64,000 bases of DNA from Apostichopus japonicus (taxonomy: Eukaryota; Echinodermata; Holothuroidea; Aspidochirotida; Stichopodidae), in NCBI RefSeq assembly GCF_037975245.1, contig NC_092567.1:6384714-6448713 (forward strand). Direction: 5' to 3'. The notes under the pieces are model-generated. The model ran no database searches, had not been told where the DNA came from, and saw nothing but the letters and a program-made list of their open reading frames with translations. The position numbers were made by a program, and so were the translations under genes. Shown here in pieces: positions 58,067 through 64,000 of the stretch (positions are counted from its first letter, which is position 1; every line of letters begins with the position of its first letter).

Positions 58067-61000
58067 GTAAGAGAGACATAGATTCATGTTCCTGTTAATT
58101 AGTAACGGAAATTTTAATAACAGACAAAAAGAGGTATTAATTAATGTTGAACAAAGAAATAAGACAAAAGAGTATTAGACTTTGTTTCTCATCAAGGGAA
58201 AGATTTATAATTGTCGTGTATCGAACTGGAACAGGGAATTTAGATAGGCCAGTTACAAGTTTACATCACGTAATGATTATAGCACTGTTCTCAATGACAA
58301 GTGTAGATGCGGCCTTAATAATCTTCCTTACGCACACACTGTCAAAGAAATGCTCAACAAAGAAACGAATAGACCTTTAATACTACAAGGTTATTCCGAT
58401 GTTATGGTGTTTTAAAGTCACACACGAAATTGAAATTTAACTTTTTAAATTTCAGCTGTCCAGGCAAGGTTGACTGTAAAAGGAAAAAGCAGGTGTAACA
58501 ATTTTCTCTATAAACAGAAAATGCCAGCCCTAGAAGTCTATACTCAAATCTCCCATAAATCTCTACTCCGGTATTCTTTGATACTATAAAGTCATTAGAA
58601 TCATTCTCTGGTGTCGGGGAGGGGTTGGGGATTGTTAAGGAGGAGCTAAGCTTCTCACAGAAATTTGGAAACGATGCAACAAAGTTTGCATGTAAGCGTC
58701 ATCACATAACCGTCAAACAGGAACAAATTAAATATTGAAATCGAAGAGATAAACTGATAGGCTCTGTTGCAATGTCAGTGAGTCTAGGAGCAAGATGATT
58801 TACTGGGTTGTGATGGTATCGGTTGGGTTATAGCATCATTTTTATTCATTGTGATACAAGAGGGTCCATTGTGACATAAAATGACTAATTTGGAGTAGAA
58901 ACCATTCCCTGTGGAATGTGAGAATACCAAGCTGTTGTTATACCAAATATAAGGAAACTAGAAACAATATAAAAAATAAATGTTTTAATATCTGAAGGAT
59001 CATGTGCATCAGGTAAGTTGCAATGAGGGTCCTTTTAGACTAAACTGACATGATAGCAACGGCGTAGGTATTTAATGAAGATGAACCTACGTGGATGTGA
59101 GGTGACTCCTCAACATTTCTTACAAAATGTCAAAAGAATAAACACAATAATTGGGCAATATGCTTAAATCAATTCTGACTTATCAGTCCAGAGCGGCGAG
59201 AAATACAAGTAATTTAGCAAAGATTGTTGTCAAAAACTGGGTTGATTATTGGCACAACCTGACTGTTAGTATTTAACCGTGTAATCGGTCAATTTTTAAA
59301 TATTTAACCAGCAAATATAATACTAGTCAAAATAAGATATAAGGCATCATTCTATTTATTTTCAAACACATAATACTTCAGTTTGAAATATTCTGTGTAA
59401 ACATTAATTTTAAACATGTTGCCTACACACATGTACAAACATATGGCGCATGTTATACTTAATCAGAAGGTTCTTTTTTCTTTCTTTTTATTTAAATTTG
59501 TGTCTTAATATGTAATGACACCTGACTAGTCCAGCTAACAAACAATATTCTTATGAATGTTTAATATCAAATTATGTCTTCTATTAACATAATTATCATA
59601 AGAGCTGTTTTCGAAACCTGTTATATCTAAATTATTGAGCCATGTTTAGTCAGCTTACACGTACAGCCAGGATTGTTTTGACGTAGTGGTAATAACGAAT
59701 ACTGGGTTTGTATAGTCACCATGCATGTAGAAGATGGATGAGTTGACGTAATGAAGTATTTCTCTTGAAAAGCAGAAAAATAGCAGCTTGTATATCCAAT
59801 GTGTTAAGACAGAGGGAGGGAGGATTCGTCGTACTAAATTATCTAAAATTGGTTATCCAAAGTTTGATGAAGTTGTATATTACACCTCCCCCCCCCCCCC
59901 CCCATGGAAGTCCATTAAACCGTCAAAACCGTTAAACTATTGTCATATACAGTAGCCATTTTCACCTGTATTGCCATTGTTGTTAATTAGGAATCGCTAT
60001 ACTGATACTGTACAGAAAAACTAACAATATAGTAAGAAAAAAAGTAGGTATTTCGTTTTTCATGAAACATTCATTCAGTTCTTTCAGAATAGAGAAATCA
60101 TCATATAAATACACACATCTTTAATCGTTTATTTTCTTTATTAATTATGCGACTCCCGTGCATGGGGACCGTATATGATTCATGTTCATTCTTAAGTCAA
60201 AACTATGGAGCGGAAAATGAACAATTAAATAAATATCTGTCAAATAATTTACAACACGAGACACCAAACCTGCTTCGAGTTCTAATTTTCTACAATGCGT
60301 GACAATTTCAACTATCTTGATATCTCGTTGTTAGCAAAGCTACGTCAAATTTCTCGCTATTCCATCTCTTTACCATCATTTTCGCTACCTGCATGTTAAT
60401 AAAACTGTGGAATCTCCGTCCTTCACCCAAGCATATATACAACATACACATCAGCATAATTTTCAAGTGTAGTTTAGGGTATACAGGTTCTAGCCTGCTA
60501 GCTGACTTAACTTTCTGGTCACATATTTGATTTTTTTCAACCAGAGGTAATCATTGATGTAATATATATATTTTTTTCTAATTCATTTGCAGCAACAACA
60601 TTACTATCTACCACGACTAGTAAAATTATAACCAACTTAACAATAAGGAGGCCCTTTTTAGAGTTTAAATTCCCATCAATTTGAGATTACTTTAACGTGA
60701 GTTAATTATGCTTGACGTTATTGGAGACGTTAGCGCATGTCTGCAAGTTGACTTATTTGGTTCTTTCCAATTTTTACGGAAACCGAAATTAGCAGTACAT
60801 GAATTTGTTCCTAACGTGTAATTGTTTGTAACTGTAAAATGTGGGAAGTGCGTTATAGTTATTGTTAATGCTCCTCCAAATACATATATTAGTTTCTGTG
60901 TTTTCAGTGATTTCGATGTACGTGGAGGACTGGCTAAGGGTGAAAAAAAAAAAATGAAAACAAAATGTTTATACTCTTGAGTTTAAACCGTAAACATTTT

Positions 61001-61236
61001 GTAATCTTGTAAAAATAATTGTCACAAATCGTGCTCCTCTTAATAAATTTTAATTATCAAAAGATTCTGTTTTTAAGTGCGTTTTTAATCTGACCAGAGG
61101 GAAGCTGCAGGGTGAAAGGAACCTATTCAGAAATCTGCGAACAGGAATAACAGGCAGATACATATAACGCACTTTAATGAGGATGAACTTTGTTTTATTA
61201 AAGTTATGTATGATTATTTGTTTCCCTTTCTTGCAG
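58067..61236. other. NLR intron 8
   Basis: This 3.2-kb intron, phase 0, has a C run at 59887-59903. No element or gene is recognised. Confidence 0.5.
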
Positions 61237-61281
61237 GGTTACATCGAACCTAGTTCATCGGAAGATGATATGGATGAAGAA
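61237..61281 (+). CDS. NLR gene exon 9 (45-nt micro-exon, acidic)
   Basis: The acceptor is CCCTTTCTTGCAG, nearly ideal, and the donor is GAAGAA|GTAAGA. It is phase 0-0 and has 15 codons: GYIEPSSSEDDMDEE (aa 748-762). It begins the acidic tract. The SSSEDD run is a casein-kinase-2-like context, which is an inference. It is skippable in frame. Confidence 0.55.
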
Positions 61282-63440
61282 GTAAGAATATCGAGTATTT
61301 CGTTTACAGTTTGTCCTCATACTAAGTTATATTCAATTAGCAAACAAGAGCTTATCCTCGTGAGACAGCTTTACAGTTAGTCATATACAACATGAATACG
61401 ATAGGTCATCTATGGAGGACAGTTGACAACAAAGCTCGTCAAATCGACAAGATCAGCATCAATAAAAATATATGTAAACATGGGATTGTGTGAGAGTTCG
61501 TGTTCATTGCTGATAATGTATACTATCTAATGTTCCTCCCTAATTGTATATAACCACATGTCAGCCTACGTCTGTTGAGTCAATGTAATGCTGTTCTATC
61601 ACATTTTGTTATCCTGTTCACTTCAGATGACTCTTGACCTCCAATAAAATCAATAAGGCAACCACAATGCCAAGTATAAGGGTTGCCAATGTTACAGGTT
61701 TAGAGAAATGGGTGTTGCAAGAAGGCAGTGCGTACACACAATGTAAAGCATATACACAGAGCCATGTATGTGTATATATATACGGCTCTGCATGAATACT
61801 CACGCCGTCGTGAGTTGATAATGTTTGGATTGTCATTGGATCAATACTGTCCAGATATATGTTTATGCAATAGATCGTTGAACTTATCACTAGATATAAA
61901 CTATGCTTTATTGCAAAATCAAAGAACCAACAGTATATGCACTTTTTAGTTTTCATTCATGCAAGAATAGAACCAGAATGAAAGAAAAACACAGAAAATG
62001 CTGAGGTATTTTGCTGCTAAACTTAGACTCAACTTGGACCTGTACAATTATGGCAGATGCGTTGTTAGGGGAATAGGGAGTGGTCTGCCTTAACACATCC
62101 AGTTACATTGCTACCACAAAGCTCATAGAAGCAGCAACACAATACCAATATTTGAACAACTAAATTATTTTAAACATGCACAAAATTTTTAATGAACACC
62201 CTCCTCCTCGATCCCGATGTATGTTGTGTAAACAGATATCAAATGTGATCACCAAATGTGATCAAAAGAAATCAAATATAATTGAATATAGTATTAAAGG
62301 AGTTAATAAGATCTTGAACTCTGTCCTAAACTATCGAGTTGGTTTTAACCAGTTGTTTTCTGTACGGATTGTTTATAATATGTTAAACTATCTCAGACTG
62401 CCCAGTTTTATTAGTCTCTGATAGAGTTGAGACGTCTTAAATCCGTCTATCTGTAGTGAATTTAGTTTGCTCACTAGTAACAACAGGGATCAAAATGGGA
62501 TCAATAATTTCCATCAATACGATGAATTATTCTAAATAATTCATAGCACTAAATCATTTGTCATATTAAGAAAGTCATTTTTTTTTCTACCGCTGTTACT
62601 GTAATAGAGGGCGCTTGACGAGACTTACAAATAACTCTATTTATACACTAAAGCAATGAATTTATCTCAGTGATATTAATTGCTACCTACTGTTCCTCCT
62701 TATATGTATATAACACATGTCTTCCTACGTCTGGTGAATAAATGGAATGTTGTTTTATCACGGGTCGTGGCAATTATTCTTAACAGTAATTGACGGATAG
62801 CAAGAATTATTGTGTTATATTTCATAATTATATTTAGAGATGAACTACTAGATAAAGGGAGCTAATTTATGCAAGATAATACTAATTTCTGATGGTCTAG
62901 CGATCGAGCGTAATCCGATGATGAAAATCGTATTGAATTCACTGCTGCTTGTTTCAGTCTGGACTGTCTCTGAATTTCATAATAACCTCAAAATTTAGTA
63001 ATAAGAACTTGAAACTATCGAAATTGGTAGAAGAAATAACTGTAACTGGTCAATCAACTTAAAGAGTATATATTGAGTGGTTTTCCTATACATATTCGAT
63101 TAAGCTGATTCTACAATACTGCATTCATGGATAGGGCATCCAATACCATTTGTCCTCGACAATGGTATGTTTTCCCCATTGACAATGGTATGTTTTCCCC
63201 ATTAACAATGGTATGTTTTCCCCATTGACAATGGTATGTTTTACCCATTGACAATGGTATGTTTTACCCATTGACAATGGTATGTTTTCCTCATTGCGTT
63301 TTGGATTGCATCTGAGGAACTCACCTAATGATCTGTACATCCATTCACTTACATTGATGAGCCTCGACATGCGGGACGATTAAGGAGCTGTATATTAAAC
63401 TTAAACTAAAAGTTTGTTTTTTTCTACTTCTGTTACACAG
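61282..63440. other. NLR intron 9
   Basis: This 2.2-kb intron, phase 0, contains a duplicated segment of about 80 bp (61522-61603 and 62683-62761) and the 23-bp minisatellite. A minus-strand 112-codon frame at 61618-61956 has no support as a gene. Confidence 0.5.
63161..63298. repeat. 23-bp minisatellite, six copies
   Basis: AATGGTATGTTTTCCCCATT plus GAC is repeated six times with few changes (CCCC/ACCC/CCTC variants). Each junction forms the palindrome CCATTGACAATGG. It lies 140 bp before exon 10. There are no spacers, so this is not a CRISPR array. Confidence 0.95.
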
Positions 63441-63611
63441 ACCTCTGATGATGATGAGGATGATGGTGGTGGCGGTGATGATGATGGTGATGGTAGTGAT
63501 GGCGAGGATGATGATGGTGGTGGCGGTGATGATGGTGAGCAAGACGAACATACCCTTGACGTAACCACTAGTCATTACAACCAACCGACAGAAAGCAGAC
63601 CTACACCAGAT
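63441..63611 (+). CDS. NLR gene exon 10: Asp/Gly-rich acidic exon
   Basis: The acceptor is TTCTGTTACACAG and the donor is CCAGAT|GTGAGT. It is phase 0-0 and has 57 codons (aa 763-819). The first 36 residues are almost only Asp, Glu, Gly and Ser, encoded by an imperfect GAT/GGT triplet array with an internal duplication of the DDDGGGG block. A normal-looking peptide follows (EHTLDVTTSHYNQPTESRPT). Low-complexity coding DNA like this can arise from triplet expansion. The gene continues after this donor, outside the window. Confidence 0.6.
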
Positions 63612-63635
63612 GTGAGTCATTATATGTGTTTTATC

Positions 63636-64000
63636 AGAGAAACTATGAGAGTCCGCAAGGGGTGGGGGAATTGAGGGGGTATTTTCCCCTCCCCTTGGAA
63701 TATGACATTAGTCAAAATATGAGCAATAATTATTCAGCATTTTAGTCCTAATATGTTATAGTCTAATAAACTATGAGAGTCAGTAAGGGGTGGGGAATTG
63801 AGGGGGGTATCCCTCTCCTTGCAACTAGGCAGTAGTCAAAATATGAGCAATAATTAGGTAGCAATTTAGACTAAATATGTTTTAGTCCAAGAAACTATGA
63901 GAGTCCGTAAGGGGTGGGGAATTGAGGGGGTATTTTCCCTCTCCTTGCAACTAGGCAGTAGTCAAAATATCAGCAAATAATTAGGCACAAGTTTAGTCTT
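63636..64000. repeat. ~125-bp tandem repeat in the intron after exon 10, running off the window
   Basis: AACTATGAGAGTC starts units at 63641, 63769 and 63893 (spacing 128 and 124). Each unit contains AAGGGGTGGGGAATTGAGGG and AGTCAAAATATGAGCAATAA. The array begins only about 25 bases after the exon 10 donor and continues beyond 64000. Confidence 0.95.

Larger units (their letters stand above)
3186..63611 (+). other. NLR immune receptor gene (DED-like / NACHT / LRR / acidic tail), 10 coding exons, 3' incomplete
   Basis: This gene-level entry covers an intracellular NOD-like receptor: an NTP-driven STAND ATPase expected to oligomerise on sensing a ligand and to recruit death-fold partners in the cytosol. 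Ten exons join by GT-AG with phases 1,1,1,0,2,1,0,0,0, each donor phase matching the next acceptor, and give 819 codons (2457 nt) without a stop. Order of parts: death-fold aa 25-107, NACHT about 195-360, helical/winged-helix region about 360-513, linker 514-619, LRR exon 620-689, unrecognised tail 690-819. The gene continues past the window because exon 10 ends in a GTGAGT donor. The LRR part is short for an NLR, so LRR exons may have been missed or lost in the 18-kb transposon-laden intron 4. The N-terminal half is firm. Exons 6-10 are joined by phase and orientation only and could belong to another transcript. Confidence 0.8.

Noticed and set aside
61618-61956. 112-codon minus-strand frame
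   Set aside because: It lies wholly within NLR intron 9, with no motif, start context or splice support.
63161-63298. CRISPR-like array
   Set aside because: The units are contiguous with no unique spacers, and the genome is eukaryotic.
63345-63620. Minus-strand frame rich in Ile and Thr (TTIIILAITTITIIIT)
   Set aside because: It is antisense to the GAT/GGT triplet exon, which has correct splice signals on the plus strand.

Overview
The window is eukaryotic, intron-rich and AT-rich. It comes most likely from an echinoderm, with a sea cucumber the best guess. That guess rests on the NLR-type immune receptor with a death-fold N-terminus, the Penelope-like, hAT, LINE and Harbinger relics, and the 'TGACCCCTGGTGACCCC' type marine-invertebrate repeats. 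No bacterial genes, rRNA or CRISPR arrays were seen. tRNAs could not be screened properly by eye.

The main content is one plus-strand NLR gene. I assembled it by hand as ten coding exons (3186-3243, 3633-3938, 6234-7409, 11374-11690, 30031-30239, 37714-37790, 43545-43606, 58031-58066, 61237-61281, 63441-63611). Every junction is GT-AG and every intron phase matches its neighbour, giving 819 codons that stay open. The gene leaves the window through a GTGAGT donor at 63612. Domain order is a DED/death-like fold (about aa 25-107), NACHT ATPase (Walker A about 202-210, Walker B about 280-288), winged-helix/ARC region, a helical linker, a very short leucine-rich repeat exon, and a C-terminal tail I do not recognise. 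The tail has a Trp/Arg-rich segment (aa 690-747) and a strongly acidic Asp/Gly stretch (aa 754-802).

The introns are very large (up to about 18 kb) and hold nearly all the mobile DNA.
- 0-3 kb: a 1-kb GGATAGGAT-type minisatellite and a 140-bp MITE upstream of the gene.
- 3.2-11.7 kb: N-terminal exons, a hAT-like MITE, and a 75-80-bp tandem array split by a 467-bp insertion.
- 14-19.4 kb: a tandem array of about 145-bp units carrying degenerate nuclear-receptor DR1-like sites, then a 2.95-kb hAT-like element with an 8-bp target duplication that contains a decayed Penelope-like retroelement.
- 21-30 kb: a foldback element and AT-rich intron.
- 36.9 kb: a 504-bp hAT MITE with a perfect 8-bp target duplication.
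- 41.7 kb: a 595-bp 5'-truncated LINE with a 14-bp target duplication.
- 47.3-53.7 kb: the most unusual object. Perfect 17-bp terminal inverted repeats enclose two arrays of short CCAGTT/AACAGG words, a decayed BEN-domain gene, and Harbinger-like SANT/Myb and possible transposase remnants.
- 61-64 kb: last exons, a 23-bp minisatellite and a 125-bp tandem repeat running off the edge.

Only the NLR gene looks functional. The transposon genes are all interrupted. No RNA or homology search was available, so exon joins rest on splice sites, phase and protein resemblance.
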